Positions 1 through 7,847 of a stretch of DNA of 64,000 nucleotides are shown piece after piece; positions within the stretch are counted from its first letter, which is position 1; every line of letters starts with the position of its first letter. A program made the position numbers and the translations under genes. Below the pieces are notes generated by a model. The model ran no database searches, was not told where the DNA came from, and saw only the letters and a list, made by a program, of their open reading frames with translations. Source of the DNA: Flavobacteriales bacterium (GTDB taxonomy: Bacteria > Bacteroidota > Bacteroidia > Flavobacteriales_F > PHOS-HE28); NCBI GenBank assembly GCA_016788205.1, contig JAEUTA010000006.1, positions 124,001 through 188,000 on the forward strand, in the 5' to 3' direction.

Positions 1-1261
1 AGAGCGTGAATCCTGATGTATCCTGCTCGGTCGCTGCATCCACCAACTGTTCGTTCAAGGTGGTCAGATCACGGTACCACAGGTTGCTATAGCGCGCGTA
101 ACGGTTATGCGCCACCATGGCATTGGCTTTCCGGCCTGCGCCGAAACGGCGTTCCACGGTGATCGAGTTGTCGAAGCGGATAGTCGTGTAGCGCTCGTCG
201 AAAGCACTTTCGAAGTAGGGTGCGCGGGGCATACCCCTGTTCGTGATCAGGTCGTGCATGGCCTCTCCCTTGTAGCCAAGATCCCAGTGCTCGCCAACGC
301 GACGATATCCAAGTCGTCCGAAAAACTGTTCACGCGGTTTCCACTGTTGGAAGCGGTTCGTATCCGCTAACGAAGGTGTCAGGTCCACGAACCCTGGATG
401 CCGTGGATCCCAACCCGCGAAGAAGTTGCGCCCTGCAGTGAGGACAATATCGTTCTTCCCCCAATGCCGCGTTCCGGTCACGGTGGTATTGAGGCGACCG
501 ATGTGTTCCGCATAGGCCGAGGCTTTCAGTGTAGCCGGTCGGCCGCCGCCTTTTTTGGTGATGAGGTTGATCGTCCCGGCAAGCGCGTTCGTGCCATAGT
601 TCACACTAAGTGGGCCCTCTACCACCTCAACACGTTCAATCCCGGTAAGATCGATCTGTGCCAGATCGATATTGCCATCCTGACGACCGATCACAGGTAC
701 TCCATCCACAAGCAGCTTCACGTTCTGCCCACCAAGGCCTTGCATGGACATGGACGTACCAAGCACGTTGTCCTGTGACAAACGGATGTTGAGTTCGTTG
801 CGAAGCGCATCGCCCAAATTGTTCGCGGCCATGCGTTGGAGCTGCACGGCATCAATAACGCGTACACGATGCACGGCCCTCTCCGGCGAAGCTGGCGCAT
901 ACTGTCCAGTGACCACATATTCGGGCAGGTCGAGTTCCTCCGACAGGAGCACGAAGTGGATCCCAATGCCATCTCCACCGCGAACCGTATCCGTTAGCGA
1001 CCGGAACCCAACGAAAGAGATCCTTACGATCACCCCAAGTTGCGCCGTCGCCATATCCACAGGAACGAGACCTTTCCCATTCGCATCCACCACGAACAGG
1101 CCACCCGATGAGCCGGGCTTCAGCGGTTGCCAGGCCACGTGAGCATAGGGCACCGGATCTCCGGCGGCATCACCAACGGAAACGGAAAGCTGCCCCTGCG
1201 CGACCAAGGCGAGAAGCCCGGTCACCAGCAACACCACCAACCGTTCAGTGAAAGGCATCAT
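1..1261 (-). CDS. TonB-dependent outer-membrane receptor (HmuR-like), N-terminal part, cut by window edge
   Basis: This frame runs open from an ATG pair (1259-1261 and 1256-1258) to base 1, so only about 420 N-terminal residues are visible. It begins with a signal peptide ending near GLLALVAQ, then a carboxypeptidase-regulatory-like domain of about 85 residues (VSVGDAAGDPVPYAHV onward). A TonB plug follows, with ALRNELNIRLSQDN, the segment GLGGQNVKLLVDGVPVIGR and the VEVVEGPLSVNYGT motif, and then the first barrel strands. This order is typical of Bacteroidota TonB receptors. The gene follows the HmuY-like gene on the same strand at a distance of about 150 bp, so I infer that the pair takes up heme or a similar ligand at the cell surface. 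The ligand is not shown by the sequence. Either ATG could be the start. Confidence 0.9.
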   Translation of the reverse strand, partial: MMPFTERLVVLLVTGLLALVAQGQLSVSVGDAAGDPVPYAHVAWQPLKPGSSGGLFVVDANGKGLVPVDMATAQLGVIVRISFVGFRSLTDTVRGGDGIGIHFVLLSEELDLPEYVVTGQYAPASPERAVHRVRVIDAVQLQRMAANNLGDALRNELNIRLSQDNVLGTSMSMQGLGGQNVKLLVDGVPVIGRQDGNIDLAQIDLTGIERVEVVEGPLSVNYGTNALAGTINLITKKGGGRPATLKASAYAEHIGRLNTTVTGTRHWGKNDIVLTAGRNFFAGWDPRHPGFVDLTPSLADTNRFQQWKPREQFFGRLGYRRVGEHWDLGYKGEAMHDLITNRGMPRAPYFESAFDERYTTIRFDNSITVERRFGAGRKANAMVAHNRYARYSNLWYRDLTTLNEQLVDAATEQDTSGFTL

Positions 1262-1360
1262 CGTTCAGGTGCAAAGGACCAACACATCAACATCCGGATC
1301 GTCATACCTCCGTCGATCACCGCCGGTCCGTTGCACTGAACGGTCACGCCGGAAAAGGAC

Positions 1361-1393
1361 GGATCCCGGCCGGTCTTCACCATGCCGGGATCC
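1361..1393 (-). repeat. 10-bp inverted repeat between the HmuY-like gene and the receptor
   Basis: GGATCCCGGC at 1361-1370 is matched exactly by GCCGGGATCC at 1384-1393, with a 13-base loop. It lies just after the stop codon of the HmuY-like gene and before the receptor. On the minus strand it is followed by GTCCTTTTCC, a weak T-tract. It could act as a partial terminator or an RNA-stabilising hairpin that sets a ratio between the two gene products. Confidence 0.6.
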
Positions 1394-1408
1394 TCCCATC
1401 ACCATGAA

Positions 1409-2659
1409 CTATTCTACAACGACAGTGGACGTGTAACGAATGCCTTCAGCGTCCAGATGAACCACATAGAGACCGGGTTCAATTCCAGCGAGGTCCACTG
1501 GCGTGCTGGACAGGGCACCGGCGCTGTTCACGCGCTGGGTTCTCACCAGGCGACCAGCTCGGTCCATGATGTTGAGTTGACCGTTCGTCACTTCACTTCC
1601 CAAGACCATGTTCAGCTGACCGTTCGTAGCAGGGTTCGGATAGAGCACGAGCTGATTGAACGAGCGCTCGCCCACCCGGGTACTGCTCACGAGCTCCTGC
1701 GTGAAGGTCATATCGCCCGTACTGCTGCCTCCGTAGGCCGTGAAGATGACCTTCCAGATGTTGAACGAGCGGTCCTGCACGAAATAGGTGCGATCCGTTG
1801 CATACTCATATTGGAAGGTGGTCATGTTGAAGGTCTTCCAGTCGTATCCGATGACGTTGATGCTCGCACTGAGGTCAGCGCTGTTCCAGGTCGCGTCATC
1901 CGTAGGCACTCCATCCACTTGCATGGCGAGCACATCCTTGTTCTGGAGGACGCCGGCCACAGGGTATGCCGTAGGGTCCGGAGCCATGATGACCGACGTG
2001 TATTTCGTGAAGAGCAGATCCCACGTGGCTGCAGCGGGCTCAAGGTCGAGCGTGGTACCCGTGGTGAAACTGAAATAGCCGAAGTTCTTTCCAGCGAAGG
2101 CGGTCTTCACCAACGAGGCGGTCTGCTCGTTACTACCGTCCATATCGGAATAGGTGAAGGAGTACGTGCTGGTCGCGAGCGAATTTATGCGCAACTTCTT
2201 GTAGCTCTCGTCCACCAATTTCACCACGTAGATCTTCGTACCGGCAACAGTGTGCGTGTTCATATTGTACTCACCCCAACCCAGGTTGAGACCGTCTGGC
2301 TGCGCGAGGTTGTTGCCATTGGTGAGCGCTCCTGCGGACCAATCCTCCTCTGAATTGAGGATGGACGTCCAATTGGCCTCATTGGCCTCGGTGAGCGTAG
2401 CCCAATCGCCGATCGCTACGGGCGTCTCGAATGCGGCCAGACCCTTGGCGGTATTCACCAGGATGGAGGAGTTGAACGAATTGATCTCGAAGGCCAGGTC
2501 CCAATCCGCCAACACAGCGGTACCCTGCACGCCGTTCTCAAGGCTGTAAAAGGTCTGTGTGGCATTTCCGGCACCGCTTGTGACAGTGACGGTCGTTTGG
2601 GCGCCAGCCGTTGCGGCGCTGAGGATGATGGCGAAAGAGATGAGTATGGAGTGCTTCAT
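1409..2659 (-). CDS. HmuY-like heme-binding surface protein with T9SS type A sorting domain
   Basis: The protein has 416 residues. A signal peptide (MKHSILISFAIILSAATAGAQ) with no lipobox cysteine is followed by a HmuY-type region. That region holds two WDL-centred segments, ADWDLAFEINSFNSSILVNT near residue 52 and AATWDLLFTKYTSVI near residue 210. Residues 337-416 form a T9SS type A C-terminal domain (LVLYPNPATNGQL to the end). HmuY proteins capture heme at the surface and pass it to a TonB receptor, and such a receptor lies directly downstream. Porphyromonas HmuY is a lipoprotein without a sorting domain, so this version is probably delivered by T9SS instead. The frame extends upstream, but this ATG gives the clean signal peptide. 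A weak -7 box (TTGCTTTG, 2685-2692) lies 25 bp upstream. Heme as ligand is inferred from family and context. Confidence 0.8.
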   Translation of the reverse strand: MKHSILISFAIILSAATAGAQTTVTVTSGAGNATQTFYSLENGVQGTAVLADWDLAFEINSFNSSILVNTAKGLAAFETPVAIGDWATLTEANEANWTSILNSEEDWSAGALTNGNNLAQPDGLNLGWGEYNMNTHTVAGTKIYVVKLVDESYKKLRINSLATSTYSFTYSDMDGSNEQTASLVKTAFAGKNFGYFSFTTGTTLDLEPAAATWDLLFTKYTSVIMAPDPTAYPVAGVLQNKDVLAMQVDGVPTDDATWNSADLSASINVIGYDWKTFNMTTFQYEYATDRTYFVQDRSFNIWKVIFTAYGGSSTGDMTFTQELVSSTRVGERSFNQLVLYPNPATNGQLNMVLGSEVTNGQLNIMDRAGRLVRTQRVNSAGALSSTPVDLAGIEPGLYVVHLDAEGIRYTSTVVVE

Positions 2660-2717
2660 GTGAAGTGTTCTGCGATTGGGGCGGCAAAGCAACATCTCAC
2701 TTACGGCAGCTCGCAAT

Positions 2718-2778
2718 AGCCGGATCGGGGGATTGGGGGTAGTTCCGTCATGGAACTGCAACAACCCGCCATCCGGCT
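2718..2778 (-). repeat. Nested inverted repeats after the glycosyltransferase gene
   Basis: AGCCGGAT (2718-2725) pairs with ATCCGGCT (2771-2778), and inside it AGTTCC (2741-2746) pairs with GGAACT (2752-2757). The outer arm touches the stop codon of the gene that ends at 2778. The RNA could fold into a branched 3' structure that ends or protects the transcript before the HmuY-like gene. There is no T-tract, so a classical terminator is not shown. Confidence 0.4.
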
Positions 2779-4361
2779 CAATAGACCATGATGTACCGCT
2801 TTTCCAGGACCGTTGCCCGCAAGTGCGGCAGTACGAATCGGAGAGACAGCCGTTGAGCCGGATGATCGTACAGTTCGATCTCGCGCACTGGTGCAAGACC
2901 TGCATCCATCAACTCCTTTCGATGGATTTCATCCGTGTAGATGGCCACGCCGGGAACGATCACGGAACGTGCTTCCCCCGCATGGCTCAACCACTGGACA
3001 GGAAAGCCCGCGTAGTAGTCCAACGCATTGCCGCTTACCTGCATGCCGAAGAACTGCCGCGGACCCGAACCGTTCGCTGCAGCCCATTTACCCGCTTGAG
3101 CATTGGCCTGAGAACGTAACACCCCCGGATAGAACTGTCCATTCAGAACGGCTCCTGCGGCGATCATCACCCAGAACGTCGGAACGAGAGCGGCTTCTCG
3201 CTTATCCGATGCTCGTGCGGACCAGAGCGCGACCATACCCAACACGAGAACCAACCCTGTCATGGGCCAACGGAGTTCAGGGAAGGGCACCCACGCCAGA
3301 ACGAGAGTCAGGATCCAGATCAAGGATGTGACCACCGCTTGAACCCGAAAGAGCCAGAATCCCTGAGCGCTGTGTCTGCCGTACGCTCCAAGGACCGCGA
3401 ACAAAGGCAGTGTGACATACAGATAGTGCGGTAGTTTGAAGTGGGAAAGCGACAGAGCAACGAACACGGCGAAAGCACCTATGGAGCTGGCATACTCGGC
3501 AGGGGCCTTGCGCCGCATGATCATCCTACCCGCCCGCCAGAGACCAGCAAGAACGAAGACCGTCCACGGCAACATCTGCCACAGCAATTCGTGCGTGAAG
3601 AAGAGAGCGCTCGAGTCATCCTGCCAGCGATTCTCCCCCGTAATGCGTCCGAAGCTCTGTTCCCAGAAGTAGAAGCGTATGCCATGCCAACCATGTTGTT
3701 GATATAGGCCGATGCACATGGGAATGAGCGCAAGGGCTACAATGACAGGAACAAGAAGCCATCGCGGATCGCGGAGCCGCACCCAACTGCGCGTGAAGAC
3801 CGATTGGGCACCGATCGCCAGCATGGGAGCCATCGCACCGATAGGTCCCTTTGAAAGAAGACCGCAGGACAGGCTAAGCGCCAATGTGAACAACTGCCAC
3901 CACCGCCCTTCCTTGAGCCAGGCACAACCGGACCATATCGCGGTTATCACCGAACCGGTCAACATCGTATCGCAGCGCACATCATTGCACATAAGGAAGA
4001 AGGCGAGCGAACATCCGAACATCACCAAGGCCGTTCGCGCCACTTCCTTTCCATGATAGAGCAGCGCGAACCGATAAGTAGAGAATGCCCCGAGGAAGGC
4101 GAACACGATACTGGGCAACCGATAAGACCAATCATGTACGCCGAAAAGTCCGAAGGAGAGCGCGGACATCCAGAACAACAAAGGAGGTTTGTCCAGATAA
4201 TCCTCGCCACGGTAGTGCAGCTCGAGCACATCGCCGCTCACGAGCATATCGCGGGACATGCCAGCATACTGGGCCGCATCGACCTCCATCACATCGAGGC
4301 CAGCACCCAGCAGGACCACGACCATGATGGCGATCAATTGGATGGTGAGCGATCGGTCCAT
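2778..4361 (-). CDS. ArnT-like family 39/83 membrane glycosyltransferase
   Basis: This is an integral membrane protein of 527 residues with about a dozen hydrophobic segments. After the first helix comes the periplasmic loop DVMEVDAAQYAGMSRDML, whose acidic residue matches the catalytic Asp/Glu of GT-C enzymes, and then the LDKPPLLFWMSALS motif typical of ArnT/PMT-like proteins. Such enzymes move a sugar from a polyprenyl-phosphate carrier to lipid A, other glycans or proteins on the outer face of the inner membrane; the substrate here is unknown. The frame also has an ATG at 4400, but the ATG at 4361 leads straight into the first helix. A TACTTTCG element, close to the Bacteroidota -7 consensus, ends 8 bp before it. 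The gene is divergent from the histidine kinase at 4441. Confidence 0.85.
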   Translation of the reverse strand: MDRSLTIQLIAIMVVVLLGAGLDVMEVDAAQYAGMSRDMLVSGDVLELHYRGEDYLDKPPLLFWMSALSFGLFGVHDWSYRLPSIVFAFLGAFSTYRFALLYHGKEVARTALVMFGCSLAFFLMCNDVRCDTMLTGSVITAIWSGCAWLKEGRWWQLFTLALSLSCGLLSKGPIGAMAPMLAIGAQSVFTRSWVRLRDPRWLLVPVIVALALIPMCIGLYQQHGWHGIRFYFWEQSFGRITGENRWQDDSSALFFTHELLWQMLPWTVFVLAGLWRAGRMIMRRKAPAEYASSIGAFAVFVALSLSHFKLPHYLYVTLPLFAVLGAYGRHSAQGFWLFRVQAVVTSLIWILTLVLAWVPFPELRWPMTGLVLVLGMVALWSARASDKREAALVPTFWVMIAAGAVLNGQFYPGVLRSQANAQAGKWAAANGSGPRQFFGMQVSGNALDYYAGFPVQWLSHAGEARSVIVPGVAIYTDEIHRKELMDAGLAPVREIELYDHPAQRLSLRFVLPHLRATVLEKRYIMVY

Positions 4362-4369
4362 GTCGGCGA

Positions 4370-4377
4370 CGAAAGTA
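4370..4377 (-). promoter_or_regulatory. Candidate -7 promoter element (TACTTTCG)
   Basis: The minus-strand element TACTTTCG differs at one base from the Bacteroidota TAnnTTTG consensus. It ends 8 bp before the ATG at 4361, so transcription would begin almost at the start codon. No clear -33 box is visible. Confidence 0.35.
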
Positions 4378-4440
4378 AAAGCCTTGTTAACGGTTGGCAT
4401 CAGGGCGGCCGTACATCCTTAACATTGCACGTAAACGACC

Positions 4441-5766
4441 ATGGGCCGCCGCGCGATCGCCACCCTCATGTTGCTCGCCACGCTGAGCGTCGTGGGCGTA
4501 GTGGTGATCCAACTGCTCTGGCTACAGCAAGCGTCGCGCTACCACCACGAGCAGGTGGAATTGAACAAAGAGCAGGCATCCCAACTCGAGAAACAGTTCA
4601 ACGACCGGGTGGTGATGGCACTAACGGACGTCACGGAACAGATCCTTTCCATCACCAAAGACCCCACGGACCTGTTCGATGCGGTGAAACAGGAACGTCC
4701 CAATTACTTCGCTGTAACGATCAACGACACGGTGCACCCGTATCTGTTGGAAGCGATGCTGCGCAAGGAATTCAGCCGCAGGAACATCCAGGAGGATTTC
4801 GAGTACGGCATCTACGACTGCTTCACGGATAGCATCGTTTATGGCAACTACGTGGCTTTGGATACCGTTGATCTGGAGACCGTTGAGCATACCGCACTGC
4901 AAAAGCTGGACAAGGACGGCCACTATTTCGGTGTCTACTTCCCCAATCGGAAAAGCACGCTTTGGGAGGAAGGCGCCAGCACATGGACATGGATCTTCCC
5001 GTTCGTCGTGACGCTGATCGTCTTCGGATTCTTCGCTTACAGTGTCTGGGTGATCCTCCGGCAGCGCAAGCTGAGCGAGATGAAGAATGATTTCATCGGG
5101 AACATGACGCATGAGCTGAAGACCCCTATCAGCACCATCGCCTTGAGCAGTGAGGTGCTGAGCGACCCCGGGATCGTGAACGAACCGGATCGCTTGCGCG
5201 AGTACGCCCGTATCATCCGCAGTGAGAACGAGCGGCTACGGACGCAAGTGGAGCGCGTACTTCAACTGGGAACATTGGACAAGGACAACTTGGAGCTGAA
5301 ACGGGAAAAGCTCGACATGCACTCCATGGCACGCGACGTCGCTGACCATTTCAAACTACAAGTGCAGGAACGGGGTGCAACGCTTCTGTTGAACCTGAAC
5401 GCCGCACTGTACATCGTGAACGGGGATCGTGTCCATCTTACCAATGCGCTTACGAACCTGGTGGACAATGCACTGAAGTATGGCAAAGCAGGAGGCCATA
5501 TCCAGGTGAGCACGACCAGCAAAGGCGGCGAGATGCTCGTCGCCGTGGCTGACGATGGCATCGGGATCCGCAAAGAGGACCTTCGGCACATCTTCGAGCG
5601 TTTCTACCGGGTGCATACCGGTAATGTCCACAACGTAAAAGGATTCGGGCTAGGCCTTCACTATGTGCAGCAGATCGCGCTTGCACACGGCGGTGGCGTG
5701 ACCGTAAGCAGCGAATTCGGAAAAGGAAGCACCTTCACGCTCTCTCTACCCTTGAGCCCGCGATGA
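4441..5766 (+). CDS. Sensor histidine kinase (RprX-like layout)
   Basis: The protein has 441 residues. TM1 spans about 7-28, a roughly 150-residue periplasmic sensor region follows, and TM2 spans about 184-206. The HisKA domain carries phospho-acceptor His224 in NMTHELKTPIS. The ATPase domain shows the N box LTNLVDNALKYG (338-349), the G1 box DDGIGI (371-376), the F box HIFERFYRV and the G2 box GFGLGL. It is a complete transmembrane kinase that would phosphorylate the regulator at 5763, whose start overlaps its stop as ATGA. The arrangement resembles RprX/RprY of Bacteroides. The signal sensed cannot be read from the sequence. Confidence 0.93.
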   Translation: MGRRAIATLMLLATLSVVGVVVIQLLWLQQASRYHHEQVELNKEQASQLEKQFNDRVVMALTDVTEQILSITKDPTDLFDAVKQERPNYFAVTINDTVHPYLLEAMLRKEFSRRNIQEDFEYGIYDCFTDSIVYGNYVALDTVDLETVEHTALQKLDKDGHYFGVYFPNRKSTLWEEGASTWTWIFPFVVTLIVFGFFAYSVWVILRQRKLSEMKNDFIGNMTHELKTPISTIALSSEVLSDPGIVNEPDRLREYARIIRSENERLRTQVERVLQLGTLDKDNLELKREKLDMHSMARDVADHFKLQVQERGATLLLNLNAALYIVNGDRVHLTNALTNLVDNALKYGKAGGHIQVSTTSKGGEMLVAVADDGIGIRKEDLRHIFERFYRVHTGNVHNVKGFGLGLHYVQQIALAHGGGVTVSSEFGKGSTFTLSLPLSPR

Positions 5767-6503
5767 CACCTCCTGCGGGCGCTGACCATTCAACCGGACC
5801 CATGATGCACGACCAGAAAGCGAACATCCTCCTCGTGGAGGACGACCAGAACCTAGGCTTCGTCATCCAAGATGCATTGAAGCGAAAGGGATTCAATGTG
5901 CACCTCTGTCGTGATGGAAAGGAAGGCCTTCGACAATTCAACGAGCACCCTTACGACCTGTGCGTGCTCGACGTGATGCTGCCCAGCAAGGACGGCTTCA
6001 GTCTTGCCGAGGACATACGGCTCACCAATGCCGAGGTCCCTATCGTCTTCCTTACCGCAAAAAGCCAGACAGAGGACCGTATCGCAGGATTCAAGGCTGG
6101 CGGTGACGACTACCTCACCAAACCATTCAGTCACGAAGAACTCATCCTAAGGATCGAAGCGATCCTTCGTCGCACGCACGGTCGCAGCGAGGATCCCAGG
6201 AACCGCGAACGGTTCGAACTCGGCACGTTCACCTTTGACCATCGCAACCTAGTGCTCAGTCATCCCACGGAAGAGCGGAAACTCACGAAGAAGGAAGCGG
6301 AGGTTCTGCGGTTGTTGTGCATGCACCAGGATCAAGTCCTGCCACGCGAGCTCGTGTTGAACATGGTATGGGGTGATGACACCTACTTCCTGGGCCGTAG
6401 TCTTGATGTGTTCATCAGTCGGCTGAGGAAATATTTGAAGGCCGACCCTAGCGTTCAGATCGTGAACGTGCATGGTGTCGGATTCAAGCTGCAGGTCGGC
6501 TGA
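5763..6503 (+). CDS. OmpR/PhoB-family response regulator
   Basis: The 246-residue protein has a receiver domain with the acidic cluster E26-D27-D28, phospho-acceptor Asp70 (VLDVMLP), Thr98 and Lys120 (DDYLTKPF). A C-terminal winged-helix DNA-binding domain (about 150-246) ends in SRLRKYLKADPSVQIVNVHG. The ATG at 5763 overlaps the kinase stop codon by four bases, which implies coupled translation. An internal ATG pair at 5802-5807 would remove a 13-residue proline-rich tail and is an equally possible start. It is the cognate regulator of the upstream kinase, and its targets are not evident. Confidence 0.94.
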   Translation: MTPPAGADHSTGPMMHDQKANILLVEDDQNLGFVIQDALKRKGFNVHLCRDGKEGLRQFNEHPYDLCVLDVMLPSKDGFSLAEDIRLTNAEVPIVFLTAKSQTEDRIAGFKAGGDDYLTKPFSHEELILRIEAILRRTHGRSEDPRNRERFELGTFTFDHRNLVLSHPTEERKLTKKEAEVLRLLCMHQDQVLPRELVLNMVWGDDTYFLGRSLDVFISRLRKYLKADPSVQIVNVHGVGFKLQVG

Positions 6504-6622
6504 AGAGGATCGCACAGCGGGCATCGCGTGATGCATAACGTCGCGAGATCCGCATCACGTGTTCATTGAAGCATCGTGAAAGTCGCGCGTACCAAGGCAT
6601 CCAACGCATCACGTCGAACGAT

Positions 6623-6734
6623 GATGATCGATGTCACTATCGTTCGTCATCGTTCTTCGTGATGATCGATCAACCTTGCATTGAATGCTGATGATGATCG
6701 ATCCATCTCGACACATGATCATCGGATGATCGAT
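6623..6734. repeat. Four direct copies of GATGATCGAT
   Basis: Exact copies of GATGATCGAT begin at 6623, 6661, 6693 and 6725. Start-to-start distances are 38, 32 and 32 bp; 32 bp is close to three helical turns, so the last three copies would face the same side of the DNA. The cluster ends about 70 bp before the -7 box of the KKAA-protein gene. It looks like an array of protein-binding sites. Confidence 0.7.
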
Positions 6735-6805
6735 GTCAACGATATCAACAATCGATGGTGGAACTTTTTTTGATGCACATGCGTACACATATGCGCAGAC
6801 GCAAT

Positions 6806-6813
6806 TACGTTTG
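6806..6813 (+). promoter_or_regulatory. -7 promoter element TACGTTTG of the KKAA-protein gene
   Basis: This is an exact match to the Bacteroidota TAnnTTTG element, 22 bp before the ATG at 6836. A run TTTTTTTG lies at 6766-6772 but is too far upstream to be a standard -33 box. Confidence 0.55.
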
Positions 6814-6835
6814 ACACAAACAAACCCATTTCGCC

Positions 6836-6943
6836 ATGGCAAAGAAGGCAGCAAAGAAGGCCGCTAAAAAAGCAGCCCCGAAGAAAGCAGCAAAGAAAGC
6901 AGCTCCTAAGAAGGCCGCTAAGAAAGCTGCGAAGAAGAAGTAA
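6836..6943 (+). CDS. 35-residue histone H1-like Lys/Ala protein
   Basis: ATG at 6836 and TAA at 6941-6943 enclose 35 codons made only of Met, Ala, Lys and Pro. The protein is built from repeats of AAKK with AAPKK twice (prolines at 15 and 24) and ends in KKK. Eighteen of 35 residues are lysine. The composition matches the C-terminal tails of histone H1 and bacterial H1-like proteins (Hc1, AlgP), which neutralise DNA charge and compact the nucleoid. There is no folded domain, so it would bind nucleic acid non-specifically. Supporting a real gene are an exact -7 box upstream and a strong terminator directly downstream. Lysine is encoded by both AAA and AAG and alanine by three codons (GCA, GCC and GCT, plus one GCG), which argues for protein-level selection rather than a simple DNA repeat. 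Confidence 0.82.
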   Translation: MAKKAAKKAAKKAAPKKAAKKAAPKKAAKKAAKKK

Positions 6944-6965
6944 GCAGCGTTCCACGAACGCAAGG

Positions 6966-6998
6966 AAGGCCCCGATCACTCGGGGCCTTTCGCTTTTC
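6966..6998 (+). terminator. Rho-independent terminator after the KKAA-protein gene
   Basis: AAGGCCCCGA (6966-6975) and TCGGGGCCTT (6980-6989) form a perfect 10-bp stem with a four-base loop, followed by TCGCTTTT. It starts 23 bp after the stop codon. Confidence 0.9.
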
Positions 6999-7274
6999 AT
7001 ATAGCGGTGTTGCTTGCCTGCACTCGTTCAACACATGCGCTTCCATCGACATGCACTTAGAGACTGTATCATACAACTGCAGGATAATCGGTACTAGCAT
7101 GAGCCATCATCGTTCGAACCGGACCAGCTATCGACACACACTGTCTCCGCAATACCGTGAGGTCGGTCAATGCCGTAAGCGGTGCGATAGAACATCTGTC
7201 CCGGACACGATGCATTGAAGGTCCATGTCGCACGAAAGCGCTTACTTCTGCATACGGCCATTCCGAACGAAGAA

Positions 7275-7294
7275 GCGCGGCTCATTGGCCGCGC
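7275..7294 (-). terminator. Terminator-like hairpin after yqeY
   Basis: GCGCGGC (7275-7281) pairs with GCCGCGC (7288-7294) over a six-base loop. On the minus strand it follows the yqeY stop (7321) by 26 bp and is followed by TTCTTCGTT. Confidence 0.65.
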
Positions 7295-7320
7295 CTCTCG
7301 ATCATCCGTTGCGCGACCGG

Positions 7321-7776
7321 TCATCCGCCGGCGAGAATGCGCTTCACCATCGCGGAAATGATGCTGCCATCGGCCTGGCCAGCCATGCGTTTGTTCGCCT
7401 CACCCATCACCTTGCCCATATCCGCCATGCTCGTTGCACCGAGATCCGTGATCACACTACGTACGATGGGGTCGATCTCCGCATCCGTCAAACGCTTGGG
7501 GAGGTAAGCTTCGATGACCGTCGCCTGGACTTCCTCTTCGGCAGCCAGGTCCTCACGGCCCTGCTGATGGTAGATGGCCGCGCTTTCCATGCGTTGCTTG
7601 TGCAACTTCTGTAGGATCTTCATTCCGGCCGCCTCGTCCAAACCTCCCTGTCCGCCCTCCTTGGTAAGCTCCAACAAGATGGCGCTCTTGATGGCGCGCA
7701 GTGCGTTCAACTTGTCCTTCTCACGAGCGAGCATCGCTGCCTTGATGTCCGCATCGATCCGTTCTTTCAAGTCCAT
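7321..7776 (-). CDS. yqeY: GatB/YqeY domain protein
   Basis: The 151-residue protein matches the YqeY family along its whole length: a helical N-terminus (MDLKERIDADIKAAMLAREK), the KSAILLELTKEGG stretch and the C-terminal GKVMGEANKRMAGQADG motif shared with the tail domain of GatB. The tail domain of GatB helps the amidotransferase recognise mischarged tRNA; the role of stand-alone YqeY proteins is not established. It follows ftsZ in the same direction, an arrangement I recall from other Bacteroidota. A strong terminator separates the two, so expression may depend on read-through or its own promoter in the 71-bp gap. Confidence 0.9.
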   Translation of the reverse strand: MDLKERIDADIKAAMLAREKDKLNALRAIKSAILLELTKEGGQGGLDEAAGMKILQKLHKQRMESAAIYHQQGREDLAAEEEVQATVIEAYLPKRLTDAEIDPIVRSVITDLGATSMADMGKVMGEANKRMAGQADGSIISAMVKRILAGG

Positions 7777-7795
7777 GTGCTTGGTGTGTTAATGA

Positions 7796-7822
7796 GCGAC
7801 CCCGGCTTTCGGCCGGGGTCGC
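7796..7822 (-). terminator. Terminator of the dcw operon after ftsZ
   Basis: GCGACCCCGGC (7796-7806) and GCCGGGGTCGC (7812-7822) form an 11-bp stem with a five-base loop, 25 bp beyond the ftsZ stop on the minus strand. The stem is perfect, but only a short T-poor tail follows. Confidence 0.75.
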
Positions 7823-7847
7823 AAAGTTGATCGATACGCACCGAAAC

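Larger units (their letters stand above)
6504..6835. other. 332-bp spacer with phased short repeats and a promoter
   Basis: There is no open frame of note. The spacer lies after the response-regulator stop and leads into the small basic protein gene. It is unusually rich in ATGATCGAT-type sequence and contains the repeat cluster and -7 element listed separately. An imperfect palindrome, GATCAT-CGG-ATGATC, lies at about 6717-6731. Confidence 0.6.
6944..7320. other. 377-bp spacer holding two terminators
   Basis: The spacer lies between convergent genes. It has a strong terminator for the KKAA gene at its left end and a terminator-like hairpin for yqeY at its right end. I see no tRNA, conserved ORF or repeat in the roughly 270 bp between them. 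Confidence 0.6.

Noticed and set aside
7000..7270. Possible RNA gene in the spacer before yqeY
   Set aside because: No cloverleaf, CCA end or conserved small-RNA pattern could be made out by eye.
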